In this document: positions 9,192 to 18,165 of the stretch, piece by piece
Numbering within the stretch: position 1 is the first letter of the stretch
How the letters are laid out: each line of letters begins with the position of its first letter
Source: Bin127 sp965221625
GTDB taxonomy: Bacteria; Chloroflexota; Dehalococcoidia; Lucifugimonadales; Lucifugimonadaceae
Length of the DNA stretch: 64,000 bases
Assembly: GCA_965221625.1 (NCBI GenBank)
Contig: OZ244903.1
Span: 806,001 to 870,000, forward strand
Reading direction: 5' to 3'
Program-made: the position numbers and the translations under genes
The notes under the pieces: generated by a model
Seen by the model: the letters and a program-made list of their open reading frames with translations, nothing else
Database searches by the model: none
Told to the model about the DNA's origin: nothing

Positions 9192-9396
9192 CCGATAGGC
9201 GGTTTCTGGGTTTCGACTAATCTTGCACTGCTCCCCAGATGATTTCGAATGCGATCAAATTCAATGTGTTCGGCACGTTACCGGTTTTATAGGTTGTGCC
9301 CCCAACCAAGATACGAGGTTTGATTAACCACGGGACGGGCGGAGTTGGTGGTGGCGAAGAACATTTGCGCCGCCGACCATCCAAGCGTATTGGGAG

Positions 9397-9816
9397 CTAA
9401 CTTTTCCGCCGTTTGACGATCGTGACGCGGTTCTTGTCTCCTACCCTGTCGTAAGTGGTTTCGTCGGTCAGAGTCTGGACCAGGTGCACGCCCCAACCAC
9501 CGATTTTGCTGTCAGCAATGGAAGTTAGACGGTTCGGTTGCGGTGCATCGGCGAAAGGGTTGAAGGCGATACCCTTGTCGGAGACGACAATCTTGACTTC
9601 AGATTCGTCCGAAGCGATTTCTACGCAGATGGGATGGTGGTCTGGGACCTCTCCGTGTTTGATGATGTTGATGCAAATCTCCTCGAGCACCAACTCCATC
9701 TGATATACGAGATCGTATGCCCAATTCTGTTGATCCGCGATAGCCTCAATTTGGCTTTGCAGCGTGCTCAGTTGTTCGAGTTGAGGCTCGATCGCAAATG
9801 AGGTTTTGGCACTCAC
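9397..9816 (-). CDS. RsbW/SpoIIAB-like anti-sigma serine kinase
   Basis: GHKL-fold serine/threonine kinase of about 139 residues, the switch protein that either binds a sigma factor or phosphorylates a STAS antagonist. The N box is LEEICINIIKHGE, the nucleotide loop VSDKGIAFNPF, and GGWGVHLVQTLTDE closes the ATP lid. I chose the GTG at 9816: GAGG lies 7 nt upstream and the codon sits 2 nt beyond the stop of the phosphatase gene; an upstream ATG at 9849 would overlap that gene by 31 nt. Its partners are probably the phosphatase at 9819 and the STAS protein at 11092. The target sigma factor is not in the window. Confidence 0.85.
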   Translation of the reverse strand: MSAKTSFAIEPQLEQLSTLQSQIEAIADQQNWAYDLVYQMELVLEEICINIIKHGEVPDHHPICVEIASDESEVKIVVSDKGIAFNPFADAPQPNRLTSIADSKIGGWGVHLVQTLTDETTYDRVGDKNRVTIVKRRKS

Positions 9817-9818
9817 GA

Positions 9819-11003
9819 CTAGACCTCGAGTCGGCGCAAAGCCAAACATGCTTGGTCGTCAGATTGCGGATAGTCTCCGGCGAATGCGGTAACCGCATCG
9901 AGGATCATCTCGGTAGCCTGGCGTGAACTATCAGGTCGGCGGTCTTGGAAAACCTCGCGTAATCGGTCCATCCCGAAATATTCGCCGTGCGAGTTGAACG
10001 CCTCGGTAATGCCGTCGGTATACATCACTAGCATCTCGCCCGGCGCGAGGCGTATTTCGTCTTCGTTGTAATCCAATCCGGGGATGATTCCGAGTGCGGT
10101 GCCACCGGTTGGCGGCAATACGGTAGTCGAGCCGTCCTTGTGAACTATGATGGGTTCGTTGTGCCCACCGTTGGCGTAGCGGATGAGGCCTGTGTCGGTG
10201 TCGTAAACGCAGTAGAAGAGCGTGACGAACATGCCGGCGTCGTTCTCTTCTTCCAGCATGTCGTTAACGGCGGCCAAAGCGGCCCCAGGGTCTTCGAAAC
10301 GGCGGCCAGTGCTCTTCAAGAGCATGCGGCTGGCCATCATAAACAGCGCCGCGGGCACGCCTTTGTCTGAAACGTCGGCGATGGCCAGTCCGAGTTTGTC
10401 TTCGTGGTCGGTCTGAACGTCGTAGAAATCGCCACCAACGTCCCTTGCCGGTTTCATTGATCCGTAGATGTCGAAATCATCACTTTCCGGAAACGATGCC
10501 GGCAGTATCGATTGTTGGATGGTGTTGGCGACTTCGAGCTCGTTCTGCAAAGCGACGAGTTTGTCGTGAGATTCCAATGCTGAATGCCACTCTTCGAGGT
10601 GACGCAAAGTGCGCTCGACGGTGAGCGAGAGATCTTGGAAATCGAGTGGTTTGGTTACGAAGTCGAATGCGCCGCGATTCATGGCGGTGCGGATGCTCTC
10701 CATGTCCCCGTATGCGGAGATGATGATGGCTCGTACGCGAGGATTGACCGATTCGATGCGTTGGAGCAGCGTCAACCCATCCATCCTCGGCATGTTGATA
10801 TCGCTGATTACCAGATCGATGCTTGGGTCGCCAGTGAGCTTCCCAAGGGCTTCGACGCCGTCGCGCGCGAAAAGGAACACATACTCGCCGCGCCGGATGT
10901 TCCGCCGCATGCGCTGAAGAATGAGCGGCTCTAGATCCGGTTCGTCGTCAACGACGAGGATCTTTTTCGCGTCGGTCGTTGTTCGAACCATGTCAAAGGC
11001 CAT
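9819..11003 (-). CDS. Response regulator with PP2C/SpoIIE phosphatase output (RsbU-like)
   Basis: About 394 residues. The N-terminal receiver (about residues 13-130) has ILVVDDEPD, the phosphoacceptor Asp in LVISDINMPRMDG and the Lys in VTKPLDF. A short coiled coil leads to a PP2C-type phosphatase (about 170-392) with metal ligands in GGDFYDV, IADVSDKGVPAALFMM, YANGGHNEP and MYTDGITEAFN. It should dephosphorylate the STAS protein encoded just upstream when its receiver is phosphorylated. An in-frame ATG four codons in (10991) is also possible. The next gene starts 2 nt after its stop. Confidence 0.92.
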   Translation of the reverse strand: MAFDMVRTTTDAKKILVVDDEPDLEPLILQRMRRNIRRGEYVFLFARDGVEALGKLTGDPSIDLVISDINMPRMDGLTLLQRIESVNPRVRAIIISAYGDMESIRTAMNRGAFDFVTKPLDFQDLSLTVERTLRHLEEWHSALESHDKLVALQNELEVANTIQQSILPASFPESDDFDIYGSMKPARDVGGDFYDVQTDHEDKLGLAIADVSDKGVPAALFMMASRMLLKSTGRRFEDPGAALAAVNDMLEEENDAGMFVTLFYCVYDTDTGLIRYANGGHNEPIIVHKDGSTTVLPPTGGTALGIIPGLDYNEDEIRLAPGEMLVMYTDGITEAFNSHGEYFGMDRLREVFQDRRPDSSRQATEMILDAVTAFAGDYPQSDDQACLALRRLEV

Positions 11004-11091
11004 CTAGCGACGGCGTAGCGTCAACCCAATGGCGATGAATCTGTCGCCTGCGAGATCGGTCGTACGCGAGGCAAGTGATTTCTTCCTACGA

Positions 11092-11430
11092 TTAGGTGAC
11101 TTTGGCCAACGCGGCGTCTCGATCATCTTCGATTGGAATGATGTTCGCGAATCCGCTAATGGCGAAGATCTCCCGGATCGGATCTGAGAGTGAGCAAACG
11201 GCGAACTTGCCATTGCGTCGGTTAACCGACTTGACCACAAGCAAGATCGCTCTCAATCCGGCACTGCTGATGTAGGTCAGATTGGCGGCGTCGAGGACGA
11301 CCGCCGTTGCATCATCTCCGATGGCGGCTTCTAATCCGGATTGAAACTGGCTAGCGTTTAGTCCGTCAACGCGCGGTTCGGACGCTTTGACGATCAGAGC
11401 ACCGTTAGTAATTTCCGACGTAATCTCCAT
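11092..11430 (-). CDS. STAS-domain anti-sigma factor antagonist
   Basis: SpoIIAA/RsbV-like protein of 112 residues from the ATG at 11430, which has GGAG at proper distance. The phosphorylatable serine lies in TYISSAGLRAI (Ser55/56), the hallmark of the family, and the rest fits a single STAS fold. In its unphosphorylated form it would bind the RsbW-like kinase at 9397 and free that kinase's sigma factor. It is the first gene of the minus-strand signalling group, about 90 bp upstream of the phosphatase. Confidence 0.9.
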   Translation of the reverse strand: MEITSEITNGALIVKASEPRVDGLNASQFQSGLEAAIGDDATAVVLDAANLTYISSAGLRAILLVVKSVNRRNGKFAVCSLSDPIREIFAISGFANIIPIEDDRDAALAKVT

Positions 11431-11559
11431 CGCTTCAACTCCGATCTGTGTTGAATGAGCACGAATGATGGCCACAAATTCGCGCCACTGCGGCGTAACT
11501 CAGTTTACAGCATGCCAAAATACAACCTCCTCAAGCAAGAGCATGTGGGAACGAAAGCG

Positions 11560-12273
11560 TCAATCCTCCCGAACATACTTACCGATGAAACTGTCCTCGC
11601 GTCTAACCTCCCGGGGCATACGCGCCATCGAAATTGTGTCCGGCAACACGATGCCGCCCGAAAATATCAGCTTCATCGCTTCTTCAACCGTAATGTTCGT
11701 CTCGACGATGTCGTCTTCCAATACGAACGCCATGTTCCCTGAAGTAGGGTTAGGCACGGTCGGAATGTAAACAGAGACCATGCCTTCGTGCATCCCTGGT
11801 GCTTGCACGCGTCCGGTCACGAATCCCATCGCCATCATGCCGTCGCGTGGCCACTCGATGAAGACTACGCGGCTGAAGCTGTACTCGGATCCCATCGAAG
11901 CCGTGGCTTGTTGGGTTACCCCGAACACCGTCTTGACGACCGGGATGTGGTTCATCACGACGCTTTTCCAATCAAGGACAAGTCGCCCAGGTCTGGTTAC
12001 CGCTAATGCGCCGACCGCGTAGAACACGGCAGCCATGACGATTAAGCCGATGCCTGGAAAGTCCCAAGGTCGTTCCTTGATGAAAGCCCAAGATCGGACG
12101 AATTCGTCGGTTGCGTTGATCAGGTACGTCAGGACGATTACCGTGACGATCAACGGCACGAGTTCGATCAAACCGGCAACTACGGTGCCTTGGACGTGGG
12201 ACTCGATCGTCCTGAGGAAGTTTCGAAGCTTAGCTTTAGGAGAACCGTAGCTGGGGGTGCTTGCGCTTGCCAT
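11560..12273 (-). CDS. DUF502 family membrane protein
   Basis: About 237 residues with two membrane segments (GTVVAGLIELVPLIVTVIVL and IGLIVMAAVFYAVGALAV) and then a soluble domain. Family signs are the G(x)PLxxT-like first helix, HIPVVKTVFGVTQQ, VVFIEWPRDGMMAMGFVT and YIPTVPNPTSGNMAFV. The start at 12273 is fixed by a near-perfect Shine-Dalgarno AAAGGAGG seven nt upstream. DUF502 proteins have no firmly established role in bacteria; a link to membrane trafficking in plants has been reported. It stands alone upstream of the signalling group. Confidence 0.85.
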   Translation of the reverse strand: MASASTPSYGSPKAKLRNFLRTIESHVQGTVVAGLIELVPLIVTVIVLTYLINATDEFVRSWAFIKERPWDFPGIGLIVMAAVFYAVGALAVTRPGRLVLDWKSVVMNHIPVVKTVFGVTQQATASMGSEYSFSRVVFIEWPRDGMMAMGFVTGRVQAPGMHEGMVSVYIPTVPNPTSGNMAFVLEDDIVETNITVEEAMKLIFSGGIVLPDTISMARMPREVRREDSFIGKYVRED

Positions 12274-12444
12274 GTCGGAACCTCCTTTCGACATCCGCGC
12301 CGCGCGATGCCTCACCTGACGGCGTTTAGATGCACGACTTGACTGTAAGCGAGTTTAAACCAGTGGGAGCCGATTTGGGATAGTTGAGAGTTGAATTGGG
12401 GGACCGACTTGGCGCGAATCGCCGATGATGCAACATACGCTCGA

Positions 12445-12930
12445 CTAGGATTGGCGCACGCATCTTTCGAACAGATCGAAGGACTGCTCGGCGAACGCCC
12501 ACATATTCGCTTCGCGGTCATCGATGCCAGTTTCAACGGTGATCACTTCTTCGACCGGACCGGCAACGGCGACGCAAGTGTGTCCTGCGGCGTCACCGTA
12601 GCGGTTCCCGGTCGGTCCGCTAGCACCGGTTTCGGCTAATCCCCAAGTCGTCCCCAACTGTTCGCGAACCGCCTGCGCGTTAAGCATCGCGTACTGCTCC
12701 GTGCTCGAACGAATGCCCTCAAGTTCTGCGTCCGGGACACTCAAGAATGCCCGATGCGAAGTACGGGTGTAGGTCACGGCACCGCCAATAAAGTACGCCG
12801 ACGCGCCGGGAACGGCGAGTAGGCAAGCCGAAATAAGTCCACCACCCGAAGATTCGGAAACGCCAACCGTCTGTCCCCGCTCAACCAACAGATCAGCGAC
12901 TACGCGAGCCTTTGCACCCAAATGAACCAT
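12445..12930 (-). CDS. pncC: CinA C-terminal domain protein (nicotinamide-nucleotide amidase type)
   Basis: A 161-residue stand-alone CinA-C domain. In characterised members this domain deamidates nicotinamide mononucleotide to nicotinate mononucleotide, salvaging NAD breakdown products. Family motifs are VGVSESSGGGLIS (usually SESxTGG), FIGGAVTYT and ETGASGPTG. The N-terminal MoCF domain of full CinA is absent. A role in pyridine-nucleotide recycling fits the presence of nadE elsewhere in the window, but the small changes at the catalytic serine loop leave activity uncertain. Confidence 0.8.
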   Translation of the reverse strand: MVHLGAKARVVADLLVERGQTVGVSESSGGGLISACLLAVPGASAYFIGGAVTYTRTSHRAFLSVPDAELEGIRSSTEQYAMLNAQAVREQLGTTWGLAETGASGPTGNRYGDAAGHTCVAVAGPVEEVITVETGIDDREANMWAFAEQSFDLFERCVRQS

Positions 12931-12976
12931 CTTTATGCCCCTTTGTCCTACCCGTTGGATCGATTGTCCATTGAGT

Positions 12977-14050
12977 TTACGGGAGTTGAAGCATCATAGA
13001 GTCGAACGCGAGCGGCGGGTATGCGTTGGATAGCAACGCTTCTCTTGTGCTGATGACCGCGTCCATCGTGTGCGCAATGTCTTCCTCGGTTAGCGACTGA
13101 GCTGCGTCATCAAGTTGCGACATCCGGGATTCGAACACGATCTTCTCCGTCAATCCTGACTTGAAGATCGCGAGGTCCCGCGTGACTGTCAGCCACTCAT
13201 CGAGTTCGTCCAGTGCGACGGTGCGATCTCGCCTGAACTCCGAGCTCAACTCGTTAGAGTACTGAAATCGATCTGGTAGATCTGAAGCCAACACGTTGAG
13301 GATTGTCGATGCGGTTTGAACTTTGCGGTCCCGCAACCCAGGATCGTTTAGCGCAGCGATCGCCCAACCCGGTGATCCTAGAGCGAGTTTAGCCAAGGTG
13401 CGAGCATCCGATGGTTCCGCGCCAAGACTTTCGACCAACGCCTCGGCTATCGTCGCTTCAGGGACGGGATGCAGTCGGATTTCTTGGCATCTCGAGACGA
13501 TGGTCTGCGGCAATTGTTCTGCAGCACTAGCCGTGAGGATGAACTGAACCGCTTCTGGTGGTTCTTCAAGCGTCTTCAGAAGCTTGTTGGCAGCTTCTGG
13601 GGACATGAGCTGCGCTTGGTCGATGATGAAAACCTTCAGGCGACCTTCGAACGGTTCCAAAACGGCACTGGCCAAAATGTCGGTAATCAGGTCGATGCCG
13701 ATCATCACGCGACGTTCTGCGGCCAGTTCGTCCGCGTCCTTCGAAGTCGGCGTCGTGTTGGTGACTATCCGTACGTCGGGATGCAACTCCCGCAGGATGC
13801 GGTCGCAGGAGCTGCATGTGCCACATGGTGGTTGTGTTGCCTCACCGGTCAGAGACGGTTGAGGATTGCAGTTGAGAGCGCGGGCGAGGTCTATTGCTAA
13901 CGTCAGCTTCCCGACGCGCTTTTGACCGGTGAACAGGTAGGCGTGCGAAGTGCGGTTTTGTCGGAGCGCACCGGTGAGTTGCGTCACCGCAGACTGGTTG
14001 CCGACGATGCGCCATTCCCCGATTTGGGTGGGAGTTTCGTTGACCGTCAC
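12977..14050 (-). CDS. holB: DNA polymerase III subunit delta prime
   Basis: Clamp-loader subunit of 357 residues, part of the AAA+ complex that opens the sliding clamp. It shows the degenerate P loop GQKRVGKLTLA, a four-cysteine zinc knuckle (CGTCSSCDRILRELHPD with one Cys upstream), the lid helix FIIDQAQLMSPEAANKLLKTLEEPP and sensor segment FILTASAAEQLPQTIVSRCQ. The ATG overlaps the lysA stop (ATGA), so the two are coupled in one minus-strand unit. Confidence 0.9.
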   Translation of the reverse strand: MTVNETPTQIGEWRIVGNQSAVTQLTGALRQNRTSHAYLFTGQKRVGKLTLAIDLARALNCNPQPSLTGEATQPPCGTCSSCDRILRELHPDVRIVTNTTPTSKDADELAAERRVMIGIDLITDILASAVLEPFEGRLKVFIIDQAQLMSPEAANKLLKTLEEPPEAVQFILTASAAEQLPQTIVSRCQEIRLHPVPEATIAEALVESLGAEPSDARTLAKLALGSPGWAIAALNDPGLRDRKVQTASTILNVLASDLPDRFQYSNELSSEFRRDRTVALDELDEWLTVTRDLAIFKSGLTEKIVFESRMSQLDDAAQSLTEEDIAHTMDAVISTREALLSNAYPPLAFDSMMLQLP

Positions 14051-15372
14051 TCGAAAATCGACGTTGCAAGAAGATCTTCGTAGGTCTCGCGTCGACGAAT
14101 TAGGCGAGCATTGCCATCGGTAGTGATCAACACGATTGCTGGGCGAGGTTGCAGATTGTAGTTGCTCGACATGGCGACACAGTACGCGCCGGAGGCCGGG
14201 AGCGCGACAAGATCGTCGGGATGCAACTCGGGAAGATCAACGTCTTTTGCTAGGAGATCACCTGACTCGCAGAACTTCCCGGCGATGGTCACGGTTTCCA
14301 CCGTATCTCCGCACGGGTCATCGACAGATATCACCTCGTACTTCGAGTCATATAACGCTGGACGGATATTGTCTCCCATGCCGCCGTCGACGCTGACGTA
14401 AGTTCGTACGCCGGGGACCCGCTTGATGCCGCCGATCGTATAAATTGCGACACCGGCGCGGCCGATGATAGCGCGACCGGGTTCGATTGTGAGCTTGGGC
14501 AATTCGAGGCCGTATTTGGTGCACGCAGCCTTCAGAGATTCGGAAATGGTCTTGGCGTAGTCGTCGATACCAGGTGGCAGTTGCGAGGATACGTATCCGA
14601 TCGCCATACCACCACCCGGGCTGAAGTCTCGAGCTAGCAAACCGTGGACGTATCCCATGCGTGCGATGAATGCGCAGACGTACTCGATCGCCTCGGCGTA
14701 GGGTTCCAGCTCGAATATTGGGGATCCGAGATGGAAGTGGATGCCATGCACGTCCAAGTTCGGTTTGCCCATGGCTTCGCCGACCGCTTTCTCGGCGTCG
14801 CCAGTTTCAATCGAAAAGCCAAACTTGGAATCGAGGATGCCGGTCGTGGTTAGCAGATGTGTGTGCGGATCAATGCTTGGCGACAAACGCAGGTTTACTG
14901 CTTGTTTCACACCTGCATCAGCAGCAACTTCGTTGAGAAGATTGATTTCGTGAAACGAATCGATAGTGATGCGTCCGATGCGCGCGGCGACAGCTTCTTC
15001 GAGTTCGGACTTGGTCTTGTTGTTGCCGTGATAGTTGATCTTCGACGCGGGAAAACCTGAAGCAAGAGCAAAGGCCAACTCGCCACCGGTTACGACGTCG
15101 ATCGCCAATCCTTCCTCTTCGATAATGCGCAATAGCGTCGGGTTGGAGAACGCCTTCGTGGAGTATTCGATCTCGGTATCGGGGTACTCGTTCCTGAAAC
15201 GAGTGATGAACTCGCGGCACATGAAACGTATCGTCGCTTCGTCATAGACGTACAACGGGCTGCCGAACTCTTCCACGAGCTCGCGAAGGTCCAAACCGCC
15301 GATCGCCAATCGTCCCGAATCGTGCAGAGAAGTGGAGATTGGGAGGATTTCTGCGAGTGGTAGCTGCGACAT
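14047..15372 (-). CDS. lysA: Diaminopimelate decarboxylase
   Basis: PLP enzyme that converts meso-diaminopimelate to L-lysine, the last step of lysine synthesis. About 441 residues from the ATG at 15372; ATGs at 15429 and 15456 are in frame but would run towards selD. Motifs: GSPLYVYDEATIR, the PLP lysine region IEYSTKAFSNP, HFHLGSPI, the glycine-rich phosphate loop SPGGGMAIG, EPGRAIIGRAG and the active-site GKFCESGDLLAKD. It is translationally coupled to holB and divergent from selD. Confidence 0.95.
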   Translation of the reverse strand: MSQLPLAEILPISTSLHDSGRLAIGGLDLRELVEEFGSPLYVYDEATIRFMCREFITRFRNEYPDTEIEYSTKAFSNPTLLRIIEEEGLAIDVVTGGELAFALASGFPASKINYHGNNKTKSELEEAVAARIGRITIDSFHEINLLNEVAADAGVKQAVNLRLSPSIDPHTHLLTTTGILDSKFGFSIETGDAEKAVGEAMGKPNLDVHGIHFHLGSPIFELEPYAEAIEYVCAFIARMGYVHGLLARDFSPGGGMAIGYVSSQLPPGIDDYAKTISESLKAACTKYGLELPKLTIEPGRAIIGRAGVAIYTIGGIKRVPGVRTYVSVDGGMGDNIRPALYDSKYEVISVDDPCGDTVETVTIAGKFCESGDLLAKDVDLPELHPDDLVALPASGAYCVAMSSNYNLQPRPAIVLITTDGNARLIRRRETYEDLLATSIFE

Positions 15373-15512
15373 CGGTGTTGGGTCAATTCGGTAGTTCGCT
15401 TCTCCAATTTTGTTTGGCGCGTTCGCCATCGTCAAGAAAAGCGGGGTTGGTACCATTGTTGCTGACGGTTTGGATGCCCAACACTGGGATGAAACCCCCT
15501 AAAGACGCGCAG

Positions 15513-16562
15513 ATGCTTGAAGAAACGCCGCGTTTGACCGAGTTGGCGAGTTGCGCCGGCTGAGCGGGAAAACTGAGCCAAGACGAACTCGCCCAGGTTT
15601 TGGGTGGGCTGACCAAAGCGACGACCGCAGATCCCAACTTGCTGGTGGGATTCTGCACCGGCGACGACGCGGCGGTTTATCGCATCAACGACCAAGTCGC
15701 GCTCGTGCTGACGGTGGATTTCTTCGCGCCGATCGTCGACGACCCATTCACCTACGGTGCGATTGCAGCAGCGAATGCCCTGTCAGACGTCTATGCAGTG
15801 GGTGGTCGACCATTGACGGCACTGAACGTCGTCGCCTTTCCTCGAACTTTGCCGCCGCAGATCTGCGCAGACATTCTGCGCGGCGGTGCGGAAAAGGTCG
15901 CCGAAGCTGGGGCTATCGTCGTCGGCGGACACACCGTGGATGACGTTGAGCCGAAGTACGGACTATCTGTCGTTGGGATCGTGGAACCTGGCAAACAGGT
16001 TCAGAACTCAACGGCACAACCGGGGGACGTGTTGGTGCTCACTAAACCTATCGGCACCGGTATCATCTCGACCGCGCTCAAATCGGGAATGGAGATTGAG
16101 CAGGAAGTTGATGCGGCGGTTGATTCAATGTCGGCGTTGAACAAAAATGCAGGCGAGGCAATGGTCGAAGCGGGAGCGCACGCAGCTACGGACGTCACTG
16201 GTTTCGGCATCGTGGGACATCTGATGACGATGATGCGGTCGAGTGGAACGACTGCGGCGTTGCGTCGCAGTGCTTTGCCGGTGCTGCCGGGTGCCGAAGA
16301 TTTGCTGGTCCAAGGCGTTGCCCCAGGCGGCACGCACCGCAATCTCGAGTCGTGCGAGCCACACGTCGAGTGGGAAACCGGGTTGGACGAGAACGACAAG
16401 TTGCTCTTGTGCGATCCGCAAACTTCTGGCGGACTGTTGATTTCGATTGCCGAGGACGCAGTGAACGACCTCATCGAAGGTCTCAAAAGGCGCGGCGTAG
16501 TTGCCTCAGTCGTAGGTGAAGTCGGACCGCCGTCGAGAGAGGCAGTCAAAGTCTTGGTCTAA
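15513..16562 (+). CDS. selD: Selenide, water dikinase SelD, itself a selenoprotein (in-frame UGA)
   Basis: Makes selenophosphate, the selenium donor for Sec-tRNA. The frame runs through a UGA at 15561-15563: the upstream part ends LTELASCAG, the downstream part begins AGKLSQDELAQVL, matching the family pattern AGU/CAAKL. From the ATG at 15513 the product is 349 residues with Sec17 (the position of the E. coli active-site Cys) and the catalytic Lys at 20; ATGs at 15489 and 15474 are alternatives. Other motifs: LLVGFCTGDDAAVYRI, NALSDVYAVGG, VGGHTVDD, TDVTGFGIVGHL and LLLCDPQTSGGLL. Starting after the UGA (TTG 15600) would remove the active site. Divergent from lysA; its stop overlaps the mazG stop. 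Confidence 0.93.
15561..15563 (+). other. selD: Selenocysteine UGA codon in selD
   Basis: TGA lies in frame between two parts that together form a complete SelD. The flanking residues SCAG-U-AGK place it at the known Sec/Cys catalytic position of the family. Confidence 0.92.
15569..15601 (+). promoter_or_regulatory. Candidate bacterial SECIS hairpin in selD
   Basis: Just after the UGA, AAAACUG (15569-15575) can pair with CAGGUUUU (15594-15601) with one bulged G, and AG with CU further in, leaving an apical loop of about 10 nt (15578-15587). The distance from UGA fits a bSECIS recognised by SelB. The pairing is from manual inspection and is weaker than that in the DUF3179 gene. Confidence 0.5.
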
Positions 16563-17329
16563 GCGGAGGCTCGCCAGATGCGTTCCCTTTCCTCGTCCTG
16601 TAGCTCAGCGAGAGCGGTTTCCGGTGACACTGCCTCTGCACGCAGCACTCGCTCGCGCAATCTAGTGTTGGCGTTGCGCAAGGCTGTTTCGGGATCGACG
16701 CCCATCTGCAGGATGGCGTCTACTGTTGACACCAGAAAGTCTCCAGCGATCCGTTCCGCTTCGTCACTCGAGACCGAATCGCTTGCGACATTGAACGTCT
16801 CGCGCAGATCGTAGCGATGATTAAGTTGGAGGTGTGCACGCTTCACTCGACGTTGGAGAACCGCGGCTTGCGCCAACGCGGGCAGTGCTTTTGGCACAGA
16901 TGCGACTAGCGAACGGTTGCCTCCGGCTTCTGCGCGTTTGATCTGCTCCCACCGGTCGATGACGTCTTCACCCGACTTCAGTTGCGTCGCATCGCCGTAA
17001 ACGTGAGGGTGGCGACGAATCAGTTTCTGAGCGACTTTTTCGCAGATCGAATCGGCGTCGAATTCGCCCTTGCGGGCAGCGATGTCCGCGTGAAATGCGA
17101 TTTGGATCAAGAGGTCGCCGAGCTCTTCTTCTAGACTTGAGGCATCTTGGGATTCGATTGCGTCGAGCACCTCGTAGGCTTCCTCGAGCAGGTTTTCGCG
17201 TAGAGATTCGTGAGTCTGTTCGGCGTCCCAAGGGCAACCGCCGGGGTCTCGGAGGCGACGAACAGTTTCGATTAAGTGGTTGAAGCTTGAAGAAAGCTGT
17301 TCGCTGTCCTTGTCGGTGGCTTCTGCCAT
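16559..17329 (-). CDS. mazG: Nucleoside triphosphate pyrophosphohydrolase MazG
   Basis: House-cleaning enzyme that cleaves NTPs and dNTPs to the monophosphate and pyrophosphate; in other bacteria it also lowers (p)ppGpp. About 256 residues from the ATG at 17329 (TTG/ATG at 17353/17350 also possible). Motifs: LRDPGGCPWDAEQTHESLR, the metal-binding LLEEAYEVLDAI and EEELGDLLIQIAFHADIA, and the second MazG repeat near the C terminus with SSDEAERIAGDFLVSTVDA. Convergent with selD, the stop codons overlapping by 4 nt. Confidence 0.93.
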   Translation of the reverse strand: MAEATDKDSEQLSSSFNHLIETVRRLRDPGGCPWDAEQTHESLRENLLEEAYEVLDAIESQDASSLEEELGDLLIQIAFHADIAARKGEFDADSICEKVAQKLIRRHPHVYGDATQLKSGEDVIDRWEQIKRAEAGGNRSLVASVPKALPALAQAAVLQRRVKRAHLQLNHRYDLRETFNVASDSVSSDEAERIAGDFLVSTVDAILQMGVDPETALRNANTRLRERVLRAEAVSPETALAELQDEERERIWRASA

Positions 17330-17436
17330 GGTGCGTAACATCCAATCCATCAAAACGATTACTGCGATACGTTTTATTCTCGAAACACATTCAGCACGCT
17401 GAACGTCCGATACCGCAACAACCGATACTAGCTCCG

Positions 17437-18165
17437 ATGTCTCAGATCGCCAGATTGAGCACGCTTCGCCCTTCCGGATGGGTGGTGCTTGTCGTCGGGT
17501 TGGTGATAGCGGTTTGTACCCCGGTGTTCATCATTGCGGCAAACGTGAGTTACGTTACGCACTCCGAGTGGTTGTACGCCTACAACTGGTGGCGAAACGG
17601 CATCGCCGATCGAACCGGACTTCCGACGTCGGAGCTTGACAGTGCGGCCGTGCAGATCAAGGATTACTTCCGCAACGATGCGGACCGGTTGCAGGTTACG
17701 GTGATCTCCTCTCGAGGCCCGCTAGAGATTTTCGACGAGCGAGAGATCCTGCACATGATCGACGTGAAGGTGTTGATGCAAGGAGTCGATGCGCTCTCGT
17801 TATGGTTGGGCGTGTTGCTTGTGCTCTTGGTTGCGATTGGATTTGCACTGCGCCGCGGTCGGTTTTTCTCGGCTCTGTCCACGACGCTGAGGTGGAGTGC
17901 TGCGATTTGGGGTGTGATCGTGCTTGTGCTGGTAGTCGCGTCTCTGATCGATTTCACGTGGGTCTTCACCCAGTTTCATCTGCTGAGCTTTGCCAACGAC
18001 CTATGGCAGCTGGACCCGTTCCGTCACTACCTATTGCTGCTTTTCCCCGAGCGCTTCTTCCTCGAAGCGACACTGTTCATTGCTTTGCTGTCGGTGGTCC
18101 AGTTCGCAGGACTCTACGTTGGCGTGCGATTGATGGAACTGAAGCTGAGTGGCGATCAATCGTAG
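17437..18165 (+). CDS. DUF1461 (TIGR01906-like) integral membrane protein
   Basis: About 242 residues from the ATG at 17437. Four hydrophobic segments are evident: residues about 14-36, 125-145, 160-180 and 215-235. Between the first two lies an extracytoplasmic stretch of about 90 residues with the motif REILHMIDVKVLMQG, and later FTQFHLLSFANDLWQLDP, both typical of the DUF1461/TIGR01906 family. The function of the family is unknown. It overlaps the convergent apt gene by 10 bp at their 3' ends. Confidence 0.8.
   Translation: MSQIARLSTLRPSGWVVLVVGLVIAVCTPVFIIAANVSYVTHSEWLYAYNWWRNGIADRTGLPTSELDSAAVQIKDYFRNDADRLQVTVISSRGPLEIFDEREILHMIDVKVLMQGVDALSLWLGVLLVLLVAIGFALRRGRFFSALSTTLRWSAAIWGVIVLVLVVASLIDFTWVFTQFHLLSFANDLWQLDPFRHYLLLLFPERFFLEATLFIALLSVVQFAGLYVGVRLMELKLSGDQS

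Noticed and set aside
15600..16562. selD starting at TTG 15600
   Set aside because: This would drop the conserved active-site segment that is plainly encoded upstream across the UGA.
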